NCBI GenBank assembly: GCA_028723525.1
Contig: JAQYET010000034.1
Coordinates: 124,001 to 188,000 of the forward strand
DNA from: Prevotellaceae bacterium
GTDB lineage: Bacteria; Bacteroidota; Bacteroidia; Bacteroidales; Bacteroidaceae
Length of the DNA stretch: 64,000 bases
Direction of reading: 5' to 3'
The notes under the pieces were generated by a model, which was not told the origin of the DNA, searched no databases, and saw only the letters and a program-made list of their open reading frames with translations. Within the stretch, counting starts at the first letter, position 1. Each line of letters begins with the position of its first letter. A program made the translations under genes and the position numbers. Shown piece by piece: positions 28,613-38,290 of this stretch.

Positions 28613-30880
28613 TCAGTCGCCCGGAGATATACTTTCTGTATCGTCAGTGAATTTCTTGGTGGCGCGGAGCTGGTGACGCATTATGCTGAGCAGCATCTGG
28701 CACTCCTGAATAAGGTTGAGATAGACTATAGCCACCTGATAATGCCTGTTGCTCTTCGACAGTTGTATTCTGTCTATATGCCGCTTCCTGAGCACAGACA
28801 ACTCGTCTTTCAGGTCGTCGGCATCCGTCATCACGTTGCGATAACCGGAGTAGTCGCCCGTGGCAATGTGGTTTCTCACTTTCGACATCAGCACCCGTGT
28901 CTTTTCAAACACCTCCCCGAACTCTTCGGCATATTCCTTAGGCAGTGCGTTGAAATTGTTGTCAACGTGGTTCTTCACCGGCTCAAGCATGCGCTTCAGG
29001 CAGTAGATGTACTGCACTGCGGAGTTTATGCTCAGGTGATACCACGTGTTACGCTCCAGCGCAACATCCCGATTGATGTGCCGCAAGCCGATGATTTCGC
29101 GCCTGCGCAGGCGTTCGAGGTTCTTCTGTTCCACCTCAATCCTGTTCTTTACGCCTCGCAGTGTGCTCGACGACCGTCCCACGAAGCCGTCGCGAATGTC
29201 TGAGAACGCCTCCATCACGAAGCGGTCTGCATCAGCCTGAGTGCGCACAACATGCTTCTTCAGCAGTTCCCATGCTATGTCTTCGCTCTTTGTCCTGACG
29301 AGGAGTTGGAACGTTTCGTCCTCTGCCTTGTTCTTCTGCTTCTTGTTGTAAATCCTGTTGCTGCGCCACAATATCAATACCACAGCCACCATAAACAGGC
29401 ACTGCACGAAGAAACCGCCGTAGAACATGCACGCTGTAACCACGGCACACACCGTGAACGCTATGGCAGCCGTGAGCAGCCAGCCGCCCACCACGCTCAG
29501 CACGCCGGTGATGCGGAACACGGCATTTTCCCTACCCCACGCTTTGTCGGCAAGCGACGAACCCATTGCCACCATGAATGTGACATAGGTTGTTGACAGA
29601 GGCAGTTTCTGTGTTGTGCCGAGGATAATCAGCATTGCCGAGATTACGAGGTTCACAGACGCCCTCACCTCGTCGAAGGCAGCCCCTTTGGGGAGCGAGA
29701 TGTCCTCGGTGTTGAAACGCCTTGCAAGTGTTCTCTGCCACGACTGCGGCACAAACCGCCCGAAGCGGTCAATCATCGACTGGCTCGCGCGCACTATGCT
29801 GCGTGCCGCCCTCGACGTTCCGAACATCTCGTCGCCCTCGTCCTGTGCCGAGAGATCGACGCTTGTCTTTATCACATTCCTTGCTTTCTTCGATGTAATC
29901 ATGGCAAACACCATCACCATTGCGGCGATTACGAGATAGAGCAGTGGCGACGTTGCCGACGACTCAAGGCTTGTCATCATGAAAGAGCCGGCATCGCCGC
30001 CGCCGTTGGCAGCGTAGTCCTGATAAGACGACAGTCCGGCGAGCGGCACTCCGATGAAGTTCACCAAGTCGTTTCCGGCAAAGGCGAGCGCAAGCGAGAA
30101 TGTTCCGAACAGCACCACTATCTTCAGCACGTTCACCTTCAGCATGTGGAGCACCTGCGAGAGTATCACGCTCACCACAAACACCGCCAGCGTGAGCGGC
30201 AGGAAGTGCCCGTTAACCCACGCCCGGTCGGCATCGGAGACAAACGAGGCGGTCTTCAGTCCCTGATAGAACACGAAGAAGAGCATCACCGTTATGGAGA
30301 AACCGCCAAATATTCCGATGAAATATTTCATCCGTTCCTTATACTTGAACGTGAAGGCGAGTCGCGAAAGCCACTGCACCCCCGTGCCGAGCACAAACGC
30401 CACCAGCACCGAGAAGAATATGGCAGCAATCATCTTCAGTGCCGACCCGGCGTTGAGCATCTGCGTGAACTCAAGCCCCGAGTCTGCCAGCATCTTGATG
30501 CAGGCGAGGGCGAAGGTGCCGCCGATGAGTTCAAACACCATCGACACCGTTGTGGATGTGGGCAAACCCAGATTGTTGAAGATGTCAAGGATAATCACGT
30601 CTGTCACCATCACAGCCAAGAATATCACTATCACTTGGTCGAAAGTGAAGTTGGAAGGCACCATGATGCCGTGGCGCGCCACGTCCATCATGCCGTTGCT
30701 CGTCACCGCTCCTAAGAAAACGCCCAGCGAGGCAATGACAAGAACCGTCCGGAAGGTAGCCACTTTCGAACCTACAGCCGAGTTAAGGAAGTTCACGGCG
30801 TCGTTGCTCACCCCCACCCACAAGTCGAAGACGGCGAGAGCCAGCAGGAAACAGATAATCAATAAATAAGAAAACTCCAT
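28613..30880 (-). CDS. pit: PiT-family inorganic phosphate transporter with long cytoplasmic C-terminus
   Basis: 755 residues from the ATG at 30880. The longer frame from a TTG near 30994 only translates the repeat array and is rejected. Both PiT signatures are present: GVSNDAVNFLNSAVGS near residue 23 and FAGNDLVNFIGVPL in the second half, among about ten membrane segments. Residues from about 520 onward form a charged helical region (SEDIAWELLKKHVVRTQADA) resembling PhoU/DUF47-type helices, usual in the Bacteroidetes version. It imports phosphate with a cation. It is divergent from a PhoR-like kinase, and its leader contains repeat array B. Confidence 0.9.
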   Translation of the reverse strand: MEFSYLLIICFLLALAVFDLWVGVSNDAVNFLNSAVGSKVATFRTVLVIASLGVFLGAVTSNGMMDVARHGIMVPSNFTFDQVIVIFLAVMVTDVIILDIFNNLGLPTSTTVSMVFELIGGTFALACIKMLADSGLEFTQMLNAGSALKMIAAIFFSVLVAFVLGTGVQWLSRLAFTFKYKERMKYFIGIFGGFSITVMLFFVFYQGLKTASFVSDADRAWVNGHFLPLTLAVFVVSVILSQVLHMLKVNVLKIVVLFGTFSLALAFAGNDLVNFIGVPLAGLSSYQDYAANGGGDAGSFMMTSLESSATSPLLYLVIAAMVMVFAMITSKKARNVIKTSVDLSAQDEGDEMFGTSRAARSIVRASQSMIDRFGRFVPQSWQRTLARRFNTEDISLPKGAAFDEVRASVNLVISAMLIILGTTQKLPLSTTYVTFMVAMGSSLADKAWGRENAVFRITGVLSVVGGWLLTAAIAFTVCAVVTACMFYGGFFVQCLFMVAVVLILWRSNRIYNKKQKNKAEDETFQLLVRTKSEDIAWELLKKHVVRTQADADRFVMEAFSDIRDGFVGRSSSTLRGVKNRIEVEQKNLERLRRREIIGLRHINRDVALERNTWYHLSINSAVQYIYCLKRMLEPVKNHVDNNFNALPKEYAEEFGEVFEKTRVLMSKVRNHIATGDYSGYRNVMTDADDLKDELSVLRKRHIDRIQLSKSNRHYQVAIVYLNLIQECQMLLSIMRHQLRATKKFTDDTESISPGD

Positions 30881-30924
30881 ATAAAAACTATTTAAATTTA
30901 ATGTCATAGGTGTCACCCCGGAGC

Positions 30925-31007
30925 GCAATCTCGCCGATTTTGGTTTGCAATCTCGCCGATTTTGGTCGGTAAAACCGCCGATTTTGCTGAGCAATTTCGC
31001 CGTTTTT
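30925..31007 (-). repeat. Array B: four copies of the 22-bp palindromic repeat
   Basis: Cores (plus strand CGCCGATTTT or one mismatch) at 30932, 30954, 30976 and 30998, an exact 22-bp period. It is in the same orientation relative to its downstream gene (pit) as array A is to hflX. If the promoter at 31086 is right, the array lies inside the transcribed leader of pit. Confidence 0.85.
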
Positions 31008-31085
31008 ACTTTCCCGAAAGCACCCTGCCGGGGAGCGTTCCGCGGTATGCCGACATGCTGAAGAACGTCTTTTCCAACCGCTGTG

Positions 31086-31093
31086 CAAAATTA
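31086..31093 (-). promoter_or_regulatory. Probable -7 element of pit
   Basis: TAATTTTG on the minus strand; the -33 side is poor. The predicted leader is about 200 nt and includes array B. Confidence 0.45.
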
Positions 31094-31189
31094 CGTCGAT
31101 GACATTACAAGGTGTTTACAACAGTGTTATGTTTCTGTTACAAAAACAATAAAATTATATTGCAAAGCCGCAATGCGCAAAGAATTTGC

Positions 31190-31197
31190 TACTTTTG
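31190..31197 (+). promoter_or_regulatory. Probable -7 element of the histidine kinase gene
   Basis: TACTTTTG on the plus strand, 47 bp before the ATG at 31245. No good TTTG 19-20 bp upstream. It is back-to-back with the pit promoter, about 100 bp apart. Confidence 0.5.
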
Positions 31198-31244
31198 CAC
31201 TTGGGTTCCGGTGAACAATATGTTTCCACCGCGCCAAACACTTT

Positions 31245-32729
31245 ATGACAGAACATAAAACAGATGATATGAAAACCGTCTCTACTAACGGCAAAGTGAG
31301 CAAACGCTCCATCGGAAGCCGCGTCTTCGTGCTGATAGTGTCGATGTTCGTGCTCGTGATTTTCTCTTTCGTGTTCCTATATAAGTCTAACGACAACAGG
31401 AACAGGATTGAGAACATCAACCAGCGGCTGCAGGACTACAACGACCGCATGTATGAGGTGCTGGAGCTGAAACACGGCAACGGCAGCATGACCGACGTGG
31501 AAGCGATGAGGGAATATGTTGAGAAGCACCCGCAGAAGGGCATGCGGGTGACAATAATGAGCGACTCCGGCAACGTGATTTTCGACAGCCGGAACAGCAA
31601 CCCGGAGCAAATGGAGAACCATGCCGGCCGGATAGAGGTGGCAAAGGCAATCAAGGAGGGGCGCGGCTACGACATAAACAGGGCAAGCACGACGGTGAAG
31701 GGCAGGTTTTTCTACTCTGCGACACACTATCCCGCAGACTCCTTGGTGATACGCACCGCACTGCCTTTCGACGAAGACCTCGGCAGGGGGATGTCAACCG
31801 ACATGGTGTTTACGGGCATCTCCGTCATTGCACTCATCATCGTGTCGGCGTCGCTCTACCGTTTCATCAACCGCGTGAGCAACAACGTGACACAACTAAG
31901 GATATTCGCGATGAAGACCGACAGAAACATGACGCTCGACCTGAAAGACCTTGAGAAGTTCTCCGACGACGAACTGGGGGAAATATCGGAGCATATCGTG
32001 AAACTATACATACGGCTGCAGAAGACAAAAAACGAGCAGAACATGCTGAAAAGGCAGCTCACGCAGAACATTGCGCACGAACTGAAGACCCCGATAGCGA
32101 GCATTGAGGGCTATCTTGAGACGCTCCTCTCCTCGCCCGACATCGACAGCGAGACGCGCATGCGGTTTATCAGCCGGTGCTACGACCAGAGCATACGGCT
32201 CGGAAACCTCGTCAACGACATCTCTGCACTGAACCGCATCGACGACGGCACTGCCAACATAGAGTTCATCGACACCGACATCGCGCAGCAGATAGCCAAG
32301 ATTGTGAACGAGGTGACGCTCGAACTGGAGGAGCGCAACATGACTTTCGACCTGCAGATACCGCCCTCGATGCACATCAACGGCAACCCCTCGCTGATAT
32401 ACAGCATCTTCCGCAACCTCACCGACAACGCCATAGCATACGCCGGGGAGGGCACCACGATAACGCTCAGCGCGACAGAGCACGCCGACAACGAGGCTTA
32501 TCTATTCCGCTTCAGCGACAACGGCGCGGGCGTTCCGCCGCAGCATCTGGAGCGTTTGTTCGAGCGTTTCTACAGGGTTGACAAGGGACGGAGCAGGAAA
32601 ATGGGAGGAACCGGACTGGGACTGTCAATCGTGAAGAACGCCGTTCTTGCGCACGGCGGCAGCATAAAGGTGGAGAACAACCCCTCCGGCGGTCTGTGTC
32701 TCACGTTCACCCTGCGCAAAAACCTTTAA
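31245..32729 (+). CDS. Membrane sensor histidine kinase, PhoR-like
   Basis: 494 residues. One membrane segment at about 25-47, a periplasmic sensor region at about 48-180 (RVTIMSDSGNVIFDSR is typical of PhoR-type sensors), a second segment at about 185-207, then the kinase core. Motifs: H-box NIAHELKTPIASIEGY, N-box NLTDNAIAYAG, G1 DNGAGVP, F-box FERFYRVD and G2 GGTGLGLSIV, all intact. No response regulator lies beside it, so its partner is elsewhere. Divergence from the phosphate transporter suggests phosphate sensing, which is inference. A second ATG at 31269 is an alternative start. Confidence 0.92.
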   Translation: MTEHKTDDMKTVSTNGKVSKRSIGSRVFVLIVSMFVLVIFSFVFLYKSNDNRNRIENINQRLQDYNDRMYEVLELKHGNGSMTDVEAMREYVEKHPQKGMRVTIMSDSGNVIFDSRNSNPEQMENHAGRIEVAKAIKEGRGYDINRASTTVKGRFFYSATHYPADSLVIRTALPFDEDLGRGMSTDMVFTGISVIALIIVSASLYRFINRVSNNVTQLRIFAMKTDRNMTLDLKDLEKFSDDELGEISEHIVKLYIRLQKTKNEQNMLKRQLTQNIAHELKTPIASIEGYLETLLSSPDIDSETRMRFISRCYDQSIRLGNLVNDISALNRIDDGTANIEFIDTDIAQQIAKIVNEVTLELEERNMTFDLQIPPSMHINGNPSLIYSIFRNLTDNAIAYAGEGTTITLSATEHADNEAYLFRFSDNGAGVPPQHLERLFERFYRVDKGRSRKMGGTGLGLSIVKNAVLAHGGSIKVENNPSGGLCLTFTLRKNL

Positions 32730-32770
32730 CCCCGATCGGGAATATGTGAAGATATGCACACAACACATGG

Positions 32771-32850
32771 CGGAAAATGTGAAATTTCGGGCAAAAAAGA
32801 GCCGGATTGTGTGAAATTTCGCATGTATTATGGTGCGGATTATGTGAAAA
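32771..32850 (+). repeat. Three spaced direct repeats upstream of the DUF4143 ATPase
   Basis: CGGAAAATGTGAAATTTCG (32771), CGGATTGTGTGAAATTTCG (32803) and a partial CGGATTATGTGAAAAATG (32836). The spacing is 32-33 bp, close to three helical turns. The last copy runs into the -7 element at 32855. It looks like an operator array for the following gene. Confidence 0.6.
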
Positions 32851-32854
32851 ATGC

Positions 32855-32862
32855 TATCTTTG
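32855..32862 (+). promoter_or_regulatory. -7 element of the DUF4143 ATPase gene
   Basis: TATCTTTG, 24 bp before the ATG at 32887. The -33 position is occupied by the third direct repeat, not TTTG, which suggests a regulated promoter. Confidence 0.5.
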
Positions 32863-32886
32863 CAGTTGTAATCAATCAGTTAGGAT

Positions 32887-34236
32887 ATGGATGAACTGCT
32901 TAGGAGGAAGGTGGATGGTTATCTGGCGGAGTGGAAGAACAACCACGACAGGAAGCCGCTGATAGTAAAAGGGGCACGACAGATTGGGAAGACACGCTCG
33001 ATAGAGCGGTTTGCCGAAAGGAACTACAAAAGCGTTGTTCAGATAAACTTCGTGGAGCAAAAGAAATATAAGGACATCTTTGATGACGGGTTTGAAGTGA
33101 ATACGATACTTAAAAACATCTCCCTGCTCAATCCCGAACTGCAGTTTCTGCCGGGCGACACCCTCTTCTTCTTTGATGAACTGCAGGCATGTCCGAACTG
33201 TGCCACCGCGCTGAAGTTCTTCAAACTCGACGGGCGGTTTGACGTAATCTGTTCAGGTTCGCCGGTGGGTATCAACTACAAAGAAATAGAGTCGAACAGC
33301 GTCGGTTACAAAGAGGAGTACGAAATGAGTTCAATGGACTTCGAAGAGTTTCTTTGGGCGAAAGGATATACAGACGACTTTGTGGAAGACCTATATCAAC
33401 ACATGCTTGAGGTGAAGCCGCTGGCAAACCTGAAAATTGACGTGCTCTTCGACATCTTCCGCGATTATGTCACCATCGGCGGTATGCCCGAAGTGGTGAA
33501 CACATATATAAAAAACAAGAACTTCAGCGGCACTTTGAACATGCAACGGCAACTGCTGAAAGATTACGAGGAAGATATTACCAAGTATGCGGAGGGGTTG
33601 GACAAGGCAAAAGTCAAAGCCGTCTATAACCATATCTCGAGATTCCTTGCCAAGGAGAACAAACGTTTCCAAGTGACGAAGATCGGGAAGAATGCGAGAA
33701 ACAGAGATTATGTGGGCTGTGTGGAATGGCTTGCCGATGCGGGTGTCATCAATGTGTGTTACTGCATGAACCAACCGGAACTGCCTCTCAAGGGGAACTA
33801 CGATCCAAAACTCTACAAGATATACTTCAAAGACACAGGTCTGCTGATTGCATCTCTTGACGAGGAGGCACAGGAAGATTTGCGGGCAAACAAGAACCTC
33901 GGCACGTATAAAGGTGCCATTTACGAGAACATCGTTGGAGATATGCTTGCAAAGCAAGGGTATAAACTCTACTATTATAACAGTGACAAGCCGGCTCTTG
34001 AAATGGATTTCTTTGTAAGGGATGCCGACACACTTATCCCGGTGGAAGTGAAAGCCAACGACGGAGCAACGGCATCGCTGAACAATTTGCTGCGGGAAGA
34101 CAAGTATCCCGACATTAGGTATGGAATTAAGTTGGGCTACAAGAACATCGGTTCTAATGGGAAATACTATACCTTCCCCTATTTCCTGACATTTTTGCTG
34201 AAGAGATTTGTTGCCGAGAAGAAGAGGGAGGGTTAA
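32887..34236 (+). CDS. AAA-type ATPase with DUF4143 C-terminal domain
   Basis: 449 residues, soluble. Walker A GARQIGKT at 29-36 and Walker B LFFFDELQ at about 94-101, then the sensor-like ICSGSPVG. The C-terminal part (about 210-430) matches DUF4143 with the PD-(D/E)xK-like strand set ALEMDFFVRD...IPVEVKAND. Such ATPases are common as single genes in Bacteroidales. Their function is unknown; the nuclease-like fold suggests DNA or nucleotide handling, and some sit near toxin or defence loci. It stands alone between its operator-like repeats and a terminator. Confidence 0.88.
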   Translation: MDELLRRKVDGYLAEWKNNHDRKPLIVKGARQIGKTRSIERFAERNYKSVVQINFVEQKKYKDIFDDGFEVNTILKNISLLNPELQFLPGDTLFFFDELQACPNCATALKFFKLDGRFDVICSGSPVGINYKEIESNSVGYKEEYEMSSMDFEEFLWAKGYTDDFVEDLYQHMLEVKPLANLKIDVLFDIFRDYVTIGGMPEVVNTYIKNKNFSGTLNMQRQLLKDYEEDITKYAEGLDKAKVKAVYNHISRFLAKENKRFQVTKIGKNARNRDYVGCVEWLADAGVINVCYCMNQPELPLKGNYDPKLYKIYFKDTGLLIASLDEEAQEDLRANKNLGTYKGAIYENIVGDMLAKQGYKLYYYNSDKPALEMDFFVRDADTLIPVEVKANDGATASLNNLLREDKYPDIRYGIKLGYKNIGSNGKYYTFPYFLTFLLKRFVAEKKREG

Positions 34237-34300
34237 GCCCTAACCGGTCATCAGCCCGCTTACGGGCTACACAAGTGTTTAACCCCGGCAGAAAATAAAA

Positions 34301-34337
34301 AGCCCGGACACAGCAGCGAACTGCCGATGCCCGGGCT
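34301..34337. terminator. Bidirectional terminator between the ATPase and the B12 operon
   Basis: Stem AGCCCGG / CCCGGGCT with an inner GCAG/CTGC pairing, flanked by A-rich (left) and T/A-rich (right) runs. It serves the convergent ATPase and 1290-residue protein genes. A second small hairpin (AGCCCG / CGGGCT) lies at 34252-34267. Confidence 0.75.
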
Positions 34338-34368
34338 AAAAACTACCGACCGGGTAAGATAATGGTCG

Positions 34369-37300
34369 TTACTTGAGAGTCACCTTAACCATTCTGCCGT
34401 CCTGCATGCGGATGATGTTCAGACCGCGCTGCATCTTGGGCAGTCGGCGACCGCCGGCATCGTAAATCTCCTTCACGCCCGAGAGGTCGCCGTGGAGTTC
34501 CTCAATGCCGTTCACAATCTCGTTATAGTAGGTGTTGGTGTCCTCGTTATAGAGCACCGTCTTTCCTCCGAGAACGGGGTGAGCGTCGGTTCCAATCTCC
34601 TGTCCGAATGCTTCGCCGAGCTTGTATGCCACCTCGCCCGATCTCATCTGCTCGTCGGTGACGAGGATGTGTGCCTCGGTGATGTCATACTCTGCCACGG
34701 CATAAGCGTTCTTGATGTTGTCCTTGGTGGAGTTTCCACCGACACATGCACCCGCCTTTTCAGCACAATCAATCGCGCCGAGGCTGAACACGTTCTCTAT
34801 CACGGCATCACGCTGGTTGGCTCCGGCGATACCGCCTGCCGAGTTCTTCGACTTCACGTTGCCGAGGTTGTAGCAGTTGGTGAGCACCGACGATGCTTCG
34901 GAAACGTAGCCCACCAAACCTCCTGCCTGACTTACCGTAGCAGTCACAGTGGCTTTGTTGACACATCGGTCAATCTTGGCATCCTTGCCCATATATGCCG
35001 ACAGTGCTCCGACATACTGGCTTCCGGTCACTTCGCCGTCAACGGTAAGGTTGCTGATGACAGCTTCGGCGACAAATCCGAAGAATCCCTGATGTGAGTA
35101 TGTGGGATTGTTCACGTATATGCCGCTGATGGTATGTCCCCGGCCGTCGAAATTGCCTTTGTAAGCCTTCGACAATACTCCTCCGCCCATAGGTCTCCAG
35201 TCGTAGTCGGCAAGGTCGATGTCGGCAAGGAGCACCGCCTTCGTGTTTCTGTTGCCGGAGTTGACATCGTTGCCATACCATGCCATCTCTGCTCCTGTGG
35301 ATATTTGGTAAACCCCATCGACAACGGTCGGTTCGGTCTTGGTCATGCCGTCCCATGCGTTAGGAGTCCTTGCTTCCAGCATATTCACCGTTACTTTCTG
35401 TTCGCCCTCGGCATCATCGCCTATGGTGAACTTTCCACGATAGCACCTGTAGCCTGCCTTGGCAGCCACGATGACATAGTCGCCGTAGGTTCCGGTGAAT
35501 GTTCCATCGCCGTTGTCGGTGACAGGTTTGCCGTTTGTGGTGATGGTGTATGTTACGCCTTCAACGTTTGCAACGGGGCGTATCACGAAGTTGCGAAGGG
35601 CGGAAAGCGCGATGCGAACTTCAGGGATTACACCGAAGTAGGTCTTGTGAGGAATGGCAGTGAAGTTGGGCGAGCGACCTGCCAGACGGCTGATATAACG
35701 GTGGTTTCCTATCGGGTCGCCGTAGCCGTTTACCTGAATTACGCCCTCGTCCATAACAAGTTCGGGAGTCTCTGCAACGTTGTGGTCGGCAGCAATATCC
35801 ACTATAACAGCCTGTGCAGCGGGAGCCGAGCCGAAGGTGTATTGTCCCGGACCGAGGATAAGCGACGAGCCGTTAGGTATGCTGTTGTAAGTAACGTAGG
35901 CAGACATGTTATAGATGCCTGAAAGTTTGTTTGCCGGGTGGCGCAGTCCGCTGTATTGTATCTTCACACGGTCGCCCGGCTGGAAGATTTTGCTGCCCGG
36001 TCGCGTATCGTTTGAGATGTCGCGGTGGCAAGATTTTGCCGTGAATACCTGATAGACGGCATTACCCTGCGCGTCTTTCAGTCGCACAATCTGTCGTCCT
36101 TCTTTCAGCAAGAGCGTGTAAGAACCGTCTTCGTTGCGAGTCACGCCCTCTGTTCCGAAGCCGCTGTATGTTGCCATCTGCTCTCCGATTGTGGGGTAAG
36201 CCATATCGACCGAGGCCACTCCCTCCGGCTTGAACGAATATTCCACTCCGTTCTCGGTGTCGAGATAGTAGAACACATCGTGCTCTGCATCGACGTTCTT
36301 GCCTGCAATCTTCTGCATACCGTCGTTGTAAGCCTCGTTGATGTGCATGTTAGGCTTTATTGCCGTGGCGTCGGCATCAACCGTCACTACGTATGCCGCG
36401 GTGTTCTCGGGCCATATTGCGCCCCAATATTCGCCGCCCATGTAGTGAGTCTTCTCTATCTTCTGCGAAGTGTAAGAATAGTCGTAATAGTTCACTCCGA
36501 TAGCGTCGTAGGTAACGAGAACGATTGCCGTGCCCTTGCCGACGGCGTTTATCACCGACCAGCAGTTGCCGCCCTCCGAGTTGGGACGCGGCGCGATTTC
36601 GATTACTCCGGTGCTCGGTTTGCCCTCAAGGTCAACGATGGTGTAGTGGAAGTCGGGCTCCATGAAGTAGTTGTTGGTCTGGGTGTCTGTGAGCTGCCAT
36701 GTACGCATGGCGTGAGCATCAAACTTTTCGCCCAGCTTCATGTTCAGATGTCCTCGCTCGTTGATGTTGACAAAGATGTCGCCCGTTTCATATCCTCCGT
36801 TCCATGTCACGTCGTGCTTTATCGTCTTGGCTCCGAAAGCCTCGTAGTCGGCATTGATGAAAATCAGTTCGGGACACTCTTGGTTGTCCGAGCTTGAAAG
36901 GAAGTAGCCCGCCTGTGTCAGTCCACCCTCGCGCCAAGTGCGGTAGTTGTAGATTTGTTTTTCTGCCAGATGGAACGTGAACACCTTGTTGTCTCCGTTC
37001 ACTTCCACCTTTGTGGGTTTCAGCTCTCTATAGGCAGTGAAATGTGCGAACTTGATTCCTACAAACAGTTCTGCATTTGCAGGTATTGTTATTGTGCGGT
37101 CGATACCTTTCGGAATGATACCTGCCACGTTGACACCTGCCGTCAGCGTTCCTGCCTTATACAGAGTCATGTATCCCTCAGCCTGATGTTCCGCGTTGGG
37201 TGTCATTGACACGTAGTAACTGTTTCCGTTCAGTGCGAGGAAAGTTTTGCGCCCTGCCGTTATGCTGTTGCCAATGGTTATTTCCTGCTTCACGCCTTCG

Positions 37301-38241
37301 CGCGAGTTCACTTCAGCCTCAACGGTGTAATCCACATCTGCCTCCCAGAACACGTTATTGCCTTTTTTGTTTGTGGCGTATGCCGTGTTTGTGAACACGA
37401 TGAACTCCTGTTCCGGATCATCGGTGACTTTAATATCTATTGTTCCGTTCACCGTTGTTCCGTCTGTGGCGTATGCCGTTAGCACATACGTGCCCTTTGT
37501 GGTTTCAAAGGAGTATTTCCTGCCCTCCGGAGCTCCCACTTCGACAGCATTTCCGGTTGCTTTGTCTGCCAGAGTCATGGTTGGCGAAATGCCGTTCATT
37601 GTCACTTTGACATTTACAGGAGCCGCTGCGGGTTCGGTGTAATAAACGGTATATTCATTTATATATATAGTTGTTGTAAATTCCGGTTTCTCTACAACAT
37701 CTACGTTTTTAGCAAAAAGTATAATATCATTGCCGTTTACCTGATAATCACCATTAGGGAATGTAAACTGAACAGAAGTTTTTTGATCACTTACCTCTAT
37801 ACCATAGTCGTTTACTATACCATGTGCCTCGTCCATAGACTCTCCATGAAATGCCAAAGAAGCAAACGTATTATCACCCTCTTTAGCAGTAATCAAGCCA
37901 TCACCACCCATAAGGTTAGCACTTACAACTGCGGATATTCCGGAAATCGTACATGTGGACGGCATTCCGGAAATGGTAATAAAACTGGAATGACCTGCAC
38001 TTAAAATAAAACTGCTTATATTAAGGCTTTCAAAATCGACGGTCACTCCTTCAGGCACATCACCTATTGCAGTAGCAGAATAAACTTTCGTCTTACGATT
38101 ATAATTAGGTATAATCTTGAACGATTTCACTACACCTGCTTTTTCTTTCCTCGGCTTCATGTCATTGCTTTGGAAATTTTTCTGTGCAGATGCGGTAAGA
38201 AATCCGAGGCATAGTATAAACAAAGTAAGCAACTTTTTCAT
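34369..38241 (-). CDS. 1290-residue secreted protein with a GLUG-like region, in the B12 uptake operon
   Basis: A signal peptide (1-19, TASA-QK). Residues about 28-210 are homologous to residues 298-475 of the adjacent DUF4465 protein: GDVPEGVTV, ISGMP(S/V)TCTI(S/T)G, HGIVNDYGIEV, FTFPNG(D/N), VVEKPEF and the closing EYTVYYT are shared. A long middle section is rich in beta strands with Ig-like repeats (GTYVLTAYATDGTTVNGT). A GLUG-like repeat region lies at about 1035-1200 (FDGRGHTISGIYVNNPTYSH; AGGLVGYVSEASSVLTNCYN). A sorting-type tail closes it (IYDAGGRRLPKMQRGLN...). It lies 112 bp after the DUF4465 gene with no promoter seen, so it is probably expressed from the cobalamin-riboswitch promoter. 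Cobalamin or corrinoid-carrier capture at the surface is inference from position. Confidence 0.8.
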   Translation of the reverse strand: MKKLLTLFILCLGFLTASAQKNFQSNDMKPRKEKAGVVKSFKIIPNYNRKTKVYSATAIGDVPEGVTVDFESLNISSFILSAGHSSFITISGMPSTCTISGISAVVSANLMGGDGLITAKEGDNTFASLAFHGESMDEAHGIVNDYGIEVSDQKTSVQFTFPNGDYQVNGNDIILFAKNVDVVEKPEFTTTIYINEYTVYYTEPAAAPVNVKVTMNGISPTMTLADKATGNAVEVGAPEGRKYSFETTKGTYVLTAYATDGTTVNGTIDIKVTDDPEQEFIVFTNTAYATNKKGNNVFWEADVDYTVEAEVNSREGVKQEITIGNSITAGRKTFLALNGNSYYVSMTPNAEHQAEGYMTLYKAGTLTAGVNVAGIIPKGIDRTITIPANAELFVGIKFAHFTAYRELKPTKVEVNGDNKVFTFHLAEKQIYNYRTWREGGLTQAGYFLSSSDNQECPELIFINADYEAFGAKTIKHDVTWNGGYETGDIFVNINERGHLNMKLGEKFDAHAMRTWQLTDTQTNNYFMEPDFHYTIVDLEGKPSTGVIEIAPRPNSEGGNCWSVINAVGKGTAIVLVTYDAIGVNYYDYSYTSQKIEKTHYMGGEYWGAIWPENTAAYVVTVDADATAIKPNMHINEAYNDGMQKIAGKNVDAEHDVFYYLDTENGVEYSFKPEGVASVDMAYPTIGEQMATYSGFGTEGVTRNEDGSYTLLLKEGRQIVRLKDAQGNAVYQVFTAKSCHRDISNDTRPGSKIFQPGDRVKIQYSGLRHPANKLSGIYNMSAYVTYNSIPNGSSLILGPGQYTFGSAPAAQAVIVDIAADHNVAETPELVMDEGVIQVNGYGDPIGNHRYISRLAGRSPNFTAIPHKTYFGVIPEVRIALSALRNFVIRPVANVEGVTYTITTNGKPVTDNGDGTFTGTYGDYVIVAAKAGYRCYRGKFTIGDDAEGEQKVTVNMLEARTPNAWDGMTKTEPTVVDGVYQISTGAEMAWYGNDVNSGNRNTKAVLLADIDLADYDWRPMGGGVLSKAYKGNFDGRGHTISGIYVNNPTYSHQGFFGFVAEAVISNLTVDGEVTGSQYVGALSAYMGKDAKIDRCVNKATVTATVSQAGGLVGYVSEASSVLTNCYNLGNVKSKNSAGGIAGANQRDAVIENVFSLGAIDCAEKAGACVGGNSTKDNIKNAYAVAEYDITEAHILVTDEQMRSGEVAYKLGEAFGQEIGTDAHPVLGGKTVLYNEDTNTYYNEIVNGIEELHGDLSGVKEIYDAGGRRLPKMQRGLNIIRMQDGRMVKVTLK

Positions 38242-38290
38242 ACCGTTTTGACTTTTAATTGTTAATATATATATGATAGTGTTGTTTCAC

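Noticed and set aside
30881..30994. N-terminal extension of the phosphate transporter from a TTG
   Set aside because: It translates the 22-bp repeat array into KIGGF/QNRR-type peptide; the ATG at 30880 directly precedes the first membrane segment.
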